Under the pieces are notes generated by a model that did not search any database, had not been told where the DNA came from, and saw nothing but the letters and a program-made list of their open reading frames with translations. Below are positions 9,557 through 19,224 of a DNA stretch of 27,010 bases, one piece after another; position 1 is the stretch's first letter, and each line of letters opens with the position of its first letter. The stretch lies in NCBI GenBank assembly GCA_000969725.1, contig JXSR01S032776.1; one strand, written 5' to 3'. The position numbers and the translations under genes are program-made. This stretch comes from Ophiothrix spiculata. Its lineage: Eukaryota > Echinodermata > Ophiuroidea > Amphilepidida > Ophiotrichidae.

Positions 9557-9894
9557 CTTACATAATGACTAGGGACTGTTTCTGGGTCTAGTAAAAACAT
9601 CAGCGATGTCGGATAAAAGCTATGATTTTGAAAGGTTAATTTTGAAATGGCTATATAAATACAATGTGTATTGAAAGGATGTCACTTGTTGATTGTCACA
9701 TGTTCAAATAGATTAAGTATTGCTCCTAGTAGATGTGATGCCTTGGTATATAATGCTTGGGGTTACATGGTAATTTTGCAATAAATTCAAATTTTGGTCA
9801 AAGATTGTACATGTATAACGATATTTTCCTGTTCTATTTAGTTATGAACAATATTACCGTAAAACATGTAGTAGTATATAATAACTAGAAATTT

Positions 9895-10115
9895 ATGACA
9901 TTACCAACAGAATAGTCAAACTTCAAACAGTACCGAGATTATGGTCAAATATATCCAGATATGGTATTAAACTTAATACAGTTACGTTTGGTTTGATATC
10001 TTACTGATATTAATAAGGTATAATTTTAACTGGAGTCATTTGGTAATTCTGTAATTGTTACAAATTGTTAGTCACGTACAACCGCTGATTTAAAGATGTG
10101 AACTTATCAGTCCTG
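9895..10115 (+). repeat. Block m3, unit B, first copy
   Basis: Carries AACAGAATAGTCAAAC, TACTGATATTA, TTTAACTGGAGTCATTTGGT, GTCACGTACAACC and AAAGATGTGAAC, all repeated about 370 bp downstream in the second copy. The local doubling is seen only in unit B. Confidence 0.55.
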
Positions 10116-10261
10116 TCAGACTTTTTTGTATAAAGCAGATGTTGTCAGGTTGCGATAAATGCAGCAAAAATTCAACGAGTCAAATAGACAGATGTTGTCT
10201 GAAAAAGATGATAACTTTGTAGGAGGGTGTAAGATATAACAAATCCAGTGCGCTTATTTAT

Positions 10262-10530
10262 AATAATCATGATACGATCGACAGAATAGTCAAAATTGTA
10301 GGTTTGTCCAGGTGAGATATCAAAAGTGTTACACCAAACTTTGATACCTACTGATATTATCTAGGCATACTATTAACTGGAGTCATATGCTGACTGCTTG
10401 GTTGTTTCAAATTGCTGTCACGTGCATCCAATTTGTTATTAAAGATGTTAACTGCATTTAATCTTATTAGCAAACACTGTTAGCAGTTCTCAATTTCCTG
10501 CTCATGTAGCATATGAGTAGGATGTAAAAA
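10262..10530 (+). repeat. Block m3, unit B, second copy
   Basis: Closest to unit C (14310-14575): both share GATACGA, GTTTGTCCAG, TGCTGACT, TTGGTTGTTTCAAATT, TTGTTATTAAAGATGTTAAC and TGCATTTAATCTTA. It leads straight into m4, as in units A and C. Confidence 0.65.
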
Positions 10531-10531
10531 G

Positions 10532-10755
10532 GACTGTTCTTCAAAGCGTCTGAATTTATATTGCCATGCCGTGGGTTTTTAAACAATATTTACAGTCTAT
10601 TGACCTTAAACGCCTTAACGTGAATGATTTATGAGACATGCAAGGTTTGCCCTGCTTGTTACAGAGTACTTAGTTGAAGTGGATTTACTATTGAGAAAAT
10701 GTCTTATTAAACGAGCCAGAATTGAGTTAACGTCGGGGCTCACTCATCATCACTG
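10532..10755 (+). promoter_or_regulatory. Conserved non-coding island m4, unit B
   Basis: Nearly the same as unit A (5170-5400). The stretch identical in all three units is at 10581-10614. After 10755 similarity to unit A stops abruptly. Confidence 0.45.
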
Positions 10756-11204
10756 AACCGTCAATATGTTTGAAAAGTAAATGCTGCTATAAGCAATATT
10801 GCGTTGAAAAACACCAGCGTTCATTTGTCAAATTGCGAAATATTACAACTTTTTTAGGTCTTGTGCTTTAACATTTTGTTTCTTTTTGTCTTATTTTGAT
10901 TTATATTTTCGAGAGTAACAACTAACAACCTGTTCCAACCACAAACTATCAACTTTCGAATTGGAAATTTGTTATTGCATCTACAAAAAGTTTGTATAGA
11001 ATTGATGCTAATAGGGCCACATATATATAACATGCAAACTTATCAAAATTATTATGGTATCTGTTAAAACATGATTGATTATGACAAAAAATTATATCAA
11101 ACCAACAAATATTGAGAGTTAAGATGATCAATTTGCGAACGTACATTATATTCACAGAACTGAAATTAGTTAATTGTTTCAAAACAGATAGTTTCTTTTT
11201 AAAT

Positions 11205-11480
11205 TAACCAGTTATCCTTCCATCTCGAATGGAAATACGTTACATAATGAATGCAATCGATTGCAGTACTTTTAAGCCTGTTGTAATACGGACTGTCAAC
11301 ACTTACTGAGGGCAGCGAAATAGGCAGTCAGCCAATCCAGGGGCGCTGACAAATGACAACACGCTGATGTTGATTCAAAAGCTTGCACGTCGTATTGAGT
11401 TGACAAGTATTACTTGTGATTAGCTACTGGGTTTTCAAATCAAATTAGTCGTGTCAGCATTTTGATTATAATCATGCTTC
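11205..11480 (+). promoter_or_regulatory. Conserved non-coding island m5, unit B
   Basis: Counterpart of 5865-6125. The 41-nt identical stretch is at 11386-11426, with the CAAGT palindrome at 11403-11417. GTTACATAATGAATGCAATC upstream is shared with unit A. Confidence 0.45.
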
Positions 11481-11651
11481 TACACTTCTATCATGGAAGC
11501 ACATATATATGTAAGACAATTCTCGTTTTTCATGCCTAACTAATGATCGGATAATGTTTAAGTTTCTTGAACGTGAAGCAAGTATGTTCGAGTAAATTTG
11601 TACTTACTAAGCAATTTTATTCTTTCAATTACATCACAAAAGATTTTAAAT

Positions 11652-11978
11652 GTAATAATAATAATGATAAGCCTGGCATTTATATTGCGCCTTTTTGCAG
11701 TGGTTACATATATCTGGCCATTATTATTATACCGTATTAAACGAATCGTCAGAACCTTGTCGCTCTACATTAGGCGATTTCAGGCCTGGGCGATTTACGG
11801 ATAATGACCTATCCGCACTTAGGTTGTGATATTTCCCTTAAACAGCTCCCAATGACCTTGGGTTGACGAGAGTGATAAAGTGATTGTCCAGGTTAACAAC
11901 ACGGTGGCATAGCAGGGCTCGAACTCACAACCTTCTAATTAATAAGCCCTGCACTGTTCCGTTAGACCACACGCACCC
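11652..11978 (-). mobile_element. tRNA-derived SINE, apparently full length
   Basis: Read on the minus strand, the head begins near 11978 (GGGTGCGTGTGGTCTAACGG). It has an A-box-like TGGTCTAACGG (11959-11969) and a good B box GAGTTCGAGCC (11916-11926), spaced as in a tRNA gene for RNA polymerase III. A body of about 220 nt follows. The 3' end is GCGCAATATAAATGCC followed by an ATT-type microsatellite (11652-11670), which resembles the LINE-borrowed tails of many animal SINEs. It interrupts unit B between m5 and m6. No clear target duplication was found. Movement would need a partner LINE. Confidence 0.75.
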
Positions 11979-12124
11979 ATGTATGCATAATATCTTCGTT
12001 GATGTTAAGTTATTTTTTCAATTGCTTGTGTGTACCATTCTCTAGTTTAGAAATTTTAATTCCAAATATCTGGATTGTTTTCTTTCAATAAAATAAATTA
12101 TTTTACTTTCACAGAACCATGTAA

Positions 12125-12310
12125 TTAACAGAAATAAAAATCCAGGTACCTAACAAATTACGGATGACTAAACACGAGTGCTAGATTCAAACGCTTTGCA
12201 CGTCTATAACATTGCTGTAAACGCTCAGTGATGGAATGACATGTTTCTTGTAAGTAGCGGTTTGGCTTTCAAATCTAATTAAGTCTGCCAAAAGGCAGTC
12301 AGACACTAAG
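12125..12310 (+). repeat. Island m6, unit B
   Basis: Starts at ATCCAGGTACCTAACAAATT and includes GGAATGACATGTTTCTTGTA, identical over 20 nt to unit A. It ends near CAAAAGGCAGTCAGACAC. Confidence 0.65.
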
Positions 12311-12594
12311 TAAATTTGTTATAGTAAGATTTTATACAAAAGAATTGTGCCATTTGTTTTCTACAGTTTCCTTGATTATTAACTCACTAAGTATGTGCTT
12401 TAATTTTCTGGTGTTCTTAAAGACTCGATGAGTGTTCATCTGTGTCAGAAATTAAAACTTTTTGGTTATTTTTCGCCTATTGGTATATCCTGTGCGGCTG
12501 CTCGAGGTGATTATTTAACACCAAAGTTTTTATTTAAAATTTTTGAAAAGTTAAGATCATTGTGCACACATGAATTAAAAAAAAAAATGCGTGA

Positions 12595-12785
12595 AGAACC
12601 AATTTATGTCTCACCATTTTTCAGGTTAGGGCATCAAGGGAGGCATTCGCTACAGCAATATTTTTTACGGATGGTGGCAAGTACAATTCACCAAATACGC
12701 TAAATATATATCCAGGGGAAATTTGAAGTCATTCTGCCCTCCAAAGTAAAAACAGTATGTGACATTTAGGCCATTTTCACTTTTT
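12595..12785 (+). repeat. Block m7, unit B
   Basis: GCATCAAGGGAGGCATTC at 12631 matches unit A. The 91-codon open frame covering it (12428-12703) has no counterpart in A or C and contains an A-run around 12577-12587, so it is not called. Confidence 0.55.
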
Positions 12786-13067
12786 TGCATAATAATGTAC
12801 CATAAAGTATGATCCATCATTATGGTAAACACTATTTCTCAAAAAAAAATTCAAAAAATGATTTTTTTTTTGTATGACAAAGTAAAAACGCAGTATATGC
12901 AAGATGCATCATCAGCACGATAACACCAAGTGCACGGTAAAAATGTCAAGGTCATTTGTAACATAATTTGTCATTATCATAACTTAGATAAGCGCCATTT
13001 TTTTGTTCATAAATACTGGTAAATTGTTGACAAAGTAAAAACGCACTATGTGCAAAATGCTGTCAGC
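12742..13067 (+). repeat. Short tandem repeat, about 136-153 bp period, running into the gap
   Basis: The words CAAAGTAAAAACAGTATGTG (12742), CAAAGTAAAAACGCAGTATA (12878) and CAAAGTAAAAACGCACTATG (13031) recur, the last two followed by GCAAGATGC / GCAAAATGC. The bodies between are only loosely similar. The first word is part of block m7, so the repeat may have grown from it. The third copy is cut by the N run. Confidence 0.6.
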
Positions 13068-13117
13068 NNNNNNNNNNNNNNNNNNNNNNNNNNNNNNNNN
13101 NNNNNNNNNNNNNNNNN
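13068..13117. other. Assembly gap of 50 N
   Basis: A run of exactly 50 N, likely a placeholder of arbitrary length. It lies between a tandem repeat and a GC-rich segment (13122-13154, with a GGCGCC inverted pair), both of which are difficult to assemble. An open frame drawn across it is not real. Confidence 0.99.
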
Positions 13118-13190
13118 CAAGTTTCCCCGGGCGCCACCTCTAGGGGGGGCGCCAAATCGTCACTACATAAAAAATAATTGGACCAACATT

Positions 13191-13526
13191 TCTGAAAATG
13201 CTTTCACATCACTAATAAAGCATTTCCATGACTATATCCCAATCAAAGTGTCACATTTGACCTTGTAGTTGACATTTTTAGACTTCGTTAGATAATTGTT
13301 ATAGTATATATTTGCTATATTTAAGCAGCCAGTACAAGAAAACCCCAACTCCATGAGCTCCCCTCTGCAACAATTTACTATAACAATTATCTAACAATGT
13401 CTATGATTTTTGGATATTGACATGGAAATGCTTCTTAGTGATGTGAAAGCATTTTCAGAGATGGTATTTTGTAAGTATAACTTACCACTGCTTACAGAAG
13501 TTGGAGTTGGGGTTTTCTTGTACTGG
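13191..13526. mobile_element. Fold-back element with nested and overlapping inverted repeats
   Basis: Three inverted pairs are present: 13191-13239 with 13412-13459 (almost perfect, core TGCTTTCACATCACTAA), 13281-13306 with 13377-13402 (GTTAGATAATTGTTATAGTA core) and 13329-13353 with 13502-13526 (25 nt perfect, CAGTACAAGAAAACCCCAAC). The third pair interlocks with the others, so the structure cannot fold all at once; it suggests a rearranged or doubly inserted element. Similarity to unit C restarts at 13527, which marks a boundary. The left end may lie in or before the gap. Confidence 0.75.
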
Positions 13527-13935
13527 CGTATTCAATTGCTACCGACCTCCAATGATTGCTCATAACCTCATTACGACTTACCTGTCATTCATAACGGCTT
13601 ACATCTTTTTTCGTCCGTCTGCGACCTCCCAAGGTTGTTTTTGACCTTGATACCCAAAAAGTGAAACGGACAAATTAAACTTGTCATAAATGTTATTGAA
13701 TCATAGTTTCATTCGGTACGATACGAGACAAGAATGTGTTTATGCTACATATTGGATATTTATTAGATATACGTGGGTTAGCGTAACAAATAAAGTGCCA
13801 GTCAAAAGTTACGTCTTGAAAAGATGAAAGAGACCTTTCACATTTGTTGCCATTGATATTATACTGATATTCCATAACTTAAAGTTTTGTTTAGATATAT
13901 ATCCAACTCCAAAGACTTGGATTAAATCTTAATCA
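13527..13935 (+). repeat. Block m9, unit B
   Basis: Matches 17754-18175 of unit C: CGTATTCAAT at the start, TTTTTGACCTTGATACC (TTTGTGACCTTAAAACC in C), AAGAATGTGTTTAT, then GTAACAAATAAAGTGCCA. A 60-codon minus-strand open frame (13693-13875) is not kept in unit C. Confidence 0.7.
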
Positions 13936-14309
13936 GTTCTTAACACTAATACTATATCTGGCTAGATAATACAGGATCCGCCAATTTGTTTTCCAAAATG
14001 ACCTAGTTCCCTGACTCATATTTTGGGCAACCCTTTAATTTCATAATTTTGACAACCCAATAAATAACTTTCCCAGGTTTCAAAATTTTGTCACAAACTG
14101 ACCGATTTGCCTGTAGTTGGTACCTTAACGGTTTTACTATATCTTAGAATGCATCAAGAATACACGATACTCGGCTCAATCATGACGCTCCCGGAGGTAA
14201 CATGATAAATTTGCAATAAATTCAAATTTGGCACAAATTTAAGAAAAAACTATTCTAACAGTAACGAACAATAGTAAAACTTCATCGTTGCCAAAGTGAT
14301 GTAGTTTAC

Positions 14310-14575
14310 AATATATTGTTCATGATACGACCGACAGACCAAAATTCAAATAACTCGTTATAAGTTTGTCCAGATAAGATATCAAACGTGTTAAGACTGT
14401 GTTACATCAACCTTTGATATTAATTTTGAGTCATTTGCTGACTATTTGGTTGTTTCAAATTTCTGCCACATGTATCCACTTTGTTATTAAAGATGTTAAC
14501 TGCATTTAATCTTACTATTACCAAACACTGCTTGTCCTTATCAATTTCTCGCTTATATGAGCATATAATTTAAAT
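14310..14575 (+). repeat. Block m3, unit C
   Basis: Single copy, closest to the second copy in unit B. It contains AAGATATCAAACGTGTTA and TTGTTATTAAAGATGTTAAC. Confidence 0.65.
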
Positions 14576-14579
14576 AAAG

Positions 14580-14812
14580 GGCTGTTCTTCAAAGTGCCTG
14601 AAATTCTATTGCCTAGCCGTGGGTTTTTAAACAATATTTACAGTCTATTGACCTTAAACGCCTGAAAAAGTGGATGATTTATGAGACAGGCAAGGTTCGT
14701 CCTGCTTGTTACACAACACTTAGATGAAGTGGATTTAGTATCGAGAATATATCTTATTAAACAGCAAGAATTGGGTTAACGTGGGGGCTCTCTCAATATC
14801 AATCCCAGTGTT
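14580..14812 (+). promoter_or_regulatory. Conserved non-coding island m4, unit C
   Basis: The most diverged of the three copies (roughly 25 differences from A by eye), yet the 34 nt at 14629-14662 are unchanged. This contrast is the main argument that the short stretch is held by selection or conversion. Confidence 0.45.
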
Positions 14813-14924
14813 CAGAAGACTAGCATGTAAATGTGCATTTAATCACATAATTGAAAAGGAAAGTAGTGAATTAAATTTATCTAAAAAATGTGGTGGGTTT
14901 TTTTTTCAATTTAACGAGACTGAA

Positions 14925-15185
14925 GGATAACTGATCCTTCCATCTAGTACATAATACATATTGAATGCACTCGCTTAAGCCTGTTGAAATACGGTCTGTC
15001 ATCACCTTCTAAATAGCCAGCGAAATAGGCAGCTAGCAAATCCAGGGGCGCTGACAAATGACAACACTTGGATTTTTGATTTAAAACTTACACGTCGTAT
15101 TGAGTTGACAAGTATTACTTGTGATTAGCTACTGAGTTTTCAAATCAAATTAGTAGCTTCAGCCTTAAAATTATGCTTCTACAAC
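14925..15185 (+). promoter_or_regulatory. Conserved non-coding island m5, unit C
   Basis: The 41-nt identical stretch is at 15091-15131, with the palindrome at 15108-15122. The neighbouring CAACA...TGTTG hairpin seen in units A and B is broken here, so that feature is not part of what is conserved. Confidence 0.45.
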
Positions 15186-15469
15186 GCTATTGTGTGACCG
15201 ACAAATACACAATAAAAATGTAATCCCGTCATTGGCATCACATGCGAGATCATATTTAAGAACACATAATTAGGAGAGAAATTTTAATGTAAGTTTTGTT
15301 GTTTAATTGTGTGTGTACTATATTGTTTGTTTGTTGGGTGGGTTGTTTGTTGGTCCGTGACGGACACATGCCGTATTGTTTTAATCTTTGATTCCACATA
15401 CTTGATTGTTTCCTTCAATCAAATAAAATGATCTTTCTTTCAACAAAGTATGTAATTAATAAAATACCT

Positions 15470-15660
15470 TGTAAAAAGGAGTGATATAAATCCAGGTACC
15501 TCAACAATTACAGATGACATACCATATCACGGATGTTGGATTACAAAGTTTCACTTGTCGCATTGAGTTTAACACTCATTGAGGGAATGAAATGTTCTTT
15601 TAAGTAACAACTTTACTTTCAAATCAAATTATCTTTGTCGCAAGGCAATCAAGCTACGCA
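15470..15660 (+). repeat. Island m6, unit C
   Basis: AAATCCAGGTACCTCAACAA, then CAGATGACATACCA, then CATTGAGTTTAACACTCATT. It is noticeably more drifted than m5 of the same unit. Confidence 0.6.
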
Positions 15661-15904
15661 ATTGTTCTGGTATCATTCTACATATGAAAATTGTGTCATT
15701 TTTGTTCCGCAGTTCCTTTAATTTATAATTTTTTGGAATTGTTTAAGACATAATAAGTATTCTTTTTTGTAAATACTTACACCCTTAAAGATTATTTGTG
15801 CGATATGTAACACAAAAGTAGCTCTATATAATTTCTGAAATTTAATGTGTTGTTGAATGTGTTTCGCACATTTGCTTATTCCATCAACAGAACTTTTTAA
15901 TAAG

Positions 15905-15980
15905 CGAAAAACACATTTTGTGGCTTCAAATTTAATGGACATCGAGGGAAACATTCGCTATACCAATATTTTATTTTCCA
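15905..15980 (+). repeat. Block m7, unit C (truncated)
   Basis: TGGCTTCAAATTTAATGGAC then ATCGAGGGAAACATTCGCTA aligns to 7265-7302 of unit A. Similarity ends near 15980. Confidence 0.45.
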
Positions 15981-17134
15981 AATTACAAATTATTATCATG
16001 GTTGCCATGGAAACGGCGGCCATTCAATTTTTCTGGGTCCTTGATTTATATTTTTGATCAGTTTCAACTTTGATTTATCAATTAATAGCAACTCTATGAA
16101 GTGACAGAGGGGAATTTTGATTAAAGTTTTAGCCCATAAAAAGCGCATTTTTGGTAAAAAATACATTTTGGGGTAAAAATTCCTTCTGTCACTTCACAGA
16201 AACACCTCTTCTGAGCATATGTTCCAATTTGTAGAGTTATAGGACCATGTATTGTCAAGATATTTTTGATCTAAATAAGAACGCAAAGCAAAATACGAAT
16301 TCGAGATATTCGCGTTTAAAGTTTAGAAACAATGAATATGCAAATCAAGCTAAATTTATATGCAAATTATATTGCTGAAAATCAGTATTACTGCTTAAAT
16401 ACATTTTTTAAACCAAACAAATAAGAAAAGCACTAATTGGCATGGTTAGTATGTACCTTAATGCATTTACAGCTATTTATTAAATAATATGCCCTTAAAA
16501 AACAATAAAATACATTAGAAATGTCAAAGTATAGGAAAACGTTGAATTGAGCTCAATTTTGTGCGTACGTGTTTGCTTTGATAATCCGTAACTTTGCATC
16601 CGAATATCCGATTAGAGTCAAATAAAAAGTGAATTAAAGAGAAAATTTCAAATATTGCTATCATTTACAAATCCCAAAAAGCCCAAAATATGCACATTTC
16701 ACCTCCTAAAGAGTTACATAGTGCCTTAAGCCTATAAAGGGCTAACAACAAAACATGTTGAGTTAATAAAAGTTCAAATATATTTTTCTTGATTTTAATT
16801 ATTGTCTCTGCAATTAAAGTTTCAGTTTCATACGGAGGCTTCTGATTCATGAATTCAAATTATAGTATTATTAGAATCAAAACTATGTTTCTCAACGTGC
16901 TTTAGAGTATGAAAGGCTGACAAAATAACAAACATACAATTCAACTTTTGATCGTCTTAGATCTTGGCAAATATTTCTGTGAGTTAACCAGAGTTAAAAT
17001 GTATGTATGTTTTTCTTGTTTTTTATTCTTGGTTGAAAATTGCATTTAAGTAAGGTAAAATCAGATTGTATAAAATATATTTCTGCAAACTTTCAAATAA
17101 AATGTTCAGCTTACGTTTATATCATACTGGATCA
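15981..17134. other. Unit C-specific stretch with an X-box-like word and a short inverted repeat
   Basis: No similarity to A or B is seen, so this is probably inserted or replaced DNA. GTTGCCATGGAAAC at 16001-16014 fits the RFX-type X-box consensus. TGAAGTGACAGA (about 16097-16108) pairs with TCTGTCACTTCA (about 16186-16197), and pairing extends a little with mismatches. The rest is AT-rich without usable open frames; a 61-codon minus-strand frame (16665-16850) has no support. Confidence 0.45.
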
Positions 17135-17455
17135 AAACTGGCTGCTTCGTTGAACAAAGGCATTTAATGCTCTCAAACGACTGCAATAGAATTGGATATT
17201 AGCAACGGTAATTAAAGTAGGGTATTTTTAGTAGTTTATGTAATATGCATTGAGAAAAACAATAATGAAAAATGCCTTGGGAGACTATTCAAATGCGATT
17301 GATATATATTTGAAAAATTGTTGCTTCAAGGTGTGTCGAATTCAGGTGTCATTTTCATGCACGTGCTTCAGATACATTTTCCCTATGAATAGGTATATAG
17401 TATTGGATAGGAGAGCGATGACAAGAACTACTCAATTGAAATCAGTAATTGATTT
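17135..17455 (+). repeat. Block m8, unit C
   Basis: Counterpart of 7999-8335. The paired AGGTGT words are at 17329 and 17344. A 79-codon open frame (17250-17489) overlaps it, with about 25 codons aligning to unit A in the same frame, mostly with amino-acid-changing differences. Confidence 0.7.
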
Positions 17456-17753
17456 TAGGGGTATTAAAATTAATTTTCAAAACTGTTGAATATTTGTTGA
17501 AAAACCATTGCAACAAGATTATTTGTTGTATGTAGTTCATTGCATTTACTTTTGTTGTTGTTGTTTCTAGAATATATTTTTATATTGTCAGCGACAGCTC
17601 TCAATTATATTCAATAAAACCATCATATTTTTGTAATAAGTAGAAATATGTGTCGTACCTTCCAGATTAATATGACTTCCTGTGATTGAAAACGAATATC
17701 TTCAGCATATTTTCCTATACATAGTTGTATTGTTAGACCTACAGGTGACCTAC

Positions 17754-18175
17754 CGTATTCAATCGTCCAATTCAACTATTTACAGACATACAAGCACATT
17801 AATTAACACACCAAAACATCATACTTTATGACCGAAGCATTATCAAATTGTTTCAATCATTTTTGGCCCGATAGTATGAAATACGTAAAAAGTAAGGCAA
17901 TTAAAATGACTGTTTGTGACCTTAAAACCAAAAAATGAACTGACATATAACTTGCCATAAAGGTCATTGATTCAAAGTCCCACTTCCTAAAACACGAGGC
18001 AAGAATGTGTTTATTCTATTTATTGGCGGTACGTAGGTTAACGTAACAAATAAAGTGCCACTCAGAACAACGTCTTGTTGTAATAGACCTTCACAGTAAT
18101 TACTTCTGATACTGATAACTATACTCAACTTGGAACCCAACTACAAAAACTAATCTTAAGAATCTGAAAATGTCA
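17754..18175 (+). repeat. Block m9, unit C
   Basis: Counterpart of 13527-13935, including AAGAATGTGTTTAT and GTAACAAATAAAGTGCCA. It ends near AAACTAATCTTAAGAATCTG, which aligns to GGATTAAATCTTAATCAG in unit B. Confidence 0.7.
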
Positions 18176-18309
18176 GCAAAATTTATCATTTAACTTCTTT
18201 TGGTCTGGCAGCAATCATTTTACAATTATATTTCTCAAGTGGTTGATATCATAATTAATTCCTATTGTTCCGGTCATTTTTTCGGCTTCTTTTCTTCTCT
18301 TGAATAGAG

Positions 18310-19224
18310 CATAGATTGATCGTTCATTTTAATATAGTGTGTCCAAAAATTAATTGCACATTTTTAAATGCGTATAACTTTAAAACCAGGGTTCGCTTGG
18401 CAACTGTAGACAAACGTATTGATAGAGGATACTTGTACCAAACATGATCATGATGCAATTACCATTTTGAAAAACCACTTTCAACGTAAATTACGTCAAA
18501 CGTGAAGAGCGCACTTTCATACTGAGAAGAAAAATAAATGTACGACTCACATGTAAGGGAGGGATCGATGGTTGGAAACAGGAGCACCATTCATGAATAT
18601 TTTAATTACCTGTTCAGCGATACAACTTTTACGAAGATGTTTGATTGTGTTTTTACATGATTACATAATGCTCATTAAAATATTCTTCATTTGTCAAAGC
18701 GTAACTGTAGAATTATGCTTATCTTTAAATGGCGCATAACAGCTTTACCCCGTAACAAACATTCAAAGTTACACTCGCAGGGACATAATAAATTACCTTC
18801 TTATTATTAAAATTAAGCTGCCTAGTATTTCACAATATGTTTTAGATAGCCTCCTTGCAAAATTCAACATTCTTTGACTCTAACGACAAAGTTCTGGACG
18901 TTTGTGCATATGTTCTTCATGATCTTCCTATTTTCACTTGCAATGTTCTGTTTCAGGTCAGGAATAATCTAGGGTGTTGAGATGTACTTTCCTTCAAATA
19001 ACCCAAAAAAGTAATTGGGCGCACTTCAATCACGAGAGTGAAAAAGCCAGGGTTTCTTTGTGTTGAGCGATATGATTTTCATGAAAAGATTAACTGATTA
19101 AGCCATGCTAAACTATTTAGCTGTATGAGGCGTCATCTCGTCATGGTGAAGTGGTAGAAGAGTGTCAACACTGTATGTAACAGTGGCTCAACCACTCTGT
19201 ATTAAAATGAACGATCAATCTATG
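18310..19224 (-). mobile_element. Degenerate Tc1/mariner-type DNA transposon, 915 bp
   Basis: The ends are 25-nt perfect inverted repeats (18310-18334 and 19200-19224, beginning CATAGATTGATCGTTCATTT). Inside, GTGTCCAAAAATTAATTGCA at 18340-18359 resembles the sub-terminal sequence of mariner-like elements. A remnant of the transposase C-terminus lies on the minus strand. The N-terminal DNA-binding domain and the first two catalytic acidic residues are missing, so this is an internally deleted copy. The outermost 5 nt do not give a clear TA duplication (flanks TAGAG and TAGTA). Small hairpins of 5-6 bp lie just inside the right end (19169-19197). Confidence 0.75.
18828..19052 (-). pseudogene. 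Transposase C-terminal remnant (IS630/Tc1/mariner superfamily)
   Basis: Translated on the minus strand from about 19052 to 18828, one frame gives HSRD-stop-SAPNYFFGLFEGKYIS, then LKQNIASENRKIMKNI, then NFVVRVKEC-stop-ILQGGYLKHI. This follows the known end of mariner-like transposases: a (S/P)PDL.P.(D/N)(Y/F)F..(G)(Y/L)(L/F) motif holding the third catalytic Asp, an ELK..I...I helix, N(F)..R...C, and a final GG(Y/H)..H. At least three in-frame stops are present and nothing upstream is recognisable, so it is inactive. The family assignment rests on motif order only. Confidence 0.7.

Larger units (their letters stand above)
8466..13935 (+). repeat. Tandem unit B (about 5.5 kb, non-coding, with insertions and a gap)
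   Basis: Second copy. Blocks m1-m7 appear in the same order as unit A, but m3 is doubled and m8 is missing: the stretch after m7 holds a short tandem repeat, the N gap and a fold-back element. It resumes with m9, shared with unit C. Insertions specific to this copy are the MITE at 8657, the palindrome at 9126 and the SINE at 11652. Stretches between blocks (for example 9220-9370, 9600-9890, 10760-11200) hold nothing else that I can support. Confidence 0.7.
14150..18180 (+). repeat. Tandem unit C (about 4 kb, non-coding, shorter)
   Basis: Third copy. It begins about where GGTAACATGATAAATTTGCA matches 9761 onward of unit B, so m1 and m2 are missing. m3, m4, m5, m6, m7, m8 and m9 follow in order. 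Spacing between m5 and m6 is only about 500 bp, against about 850-900 bp in A and B. It is overall more diverged from A and B than they are from each other. Confidence 0.7.

Noticed and set aside
10949..11182. 77-codon minus-strand open frame
   Set aside because: AT-rich codons only; the frame is not kept in the related DNA of unit A.
12428..12703. 91-codon open frame
   Set aside because: No counterpart in units A or C although the underlying DNA is related; contains an A-run and no recognisable domain.
13050..13268. 72-codon open frame across the N run
   Set aside because: It exists only because N codons are read through; the gap length is arbitrary.
19144..19198. tRNA-like segment with an A-box-like TGGTGAAGTGG
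   Set aside because: There is no proper B box; the apparent T-arm is a small hairpin next to the transposon end.
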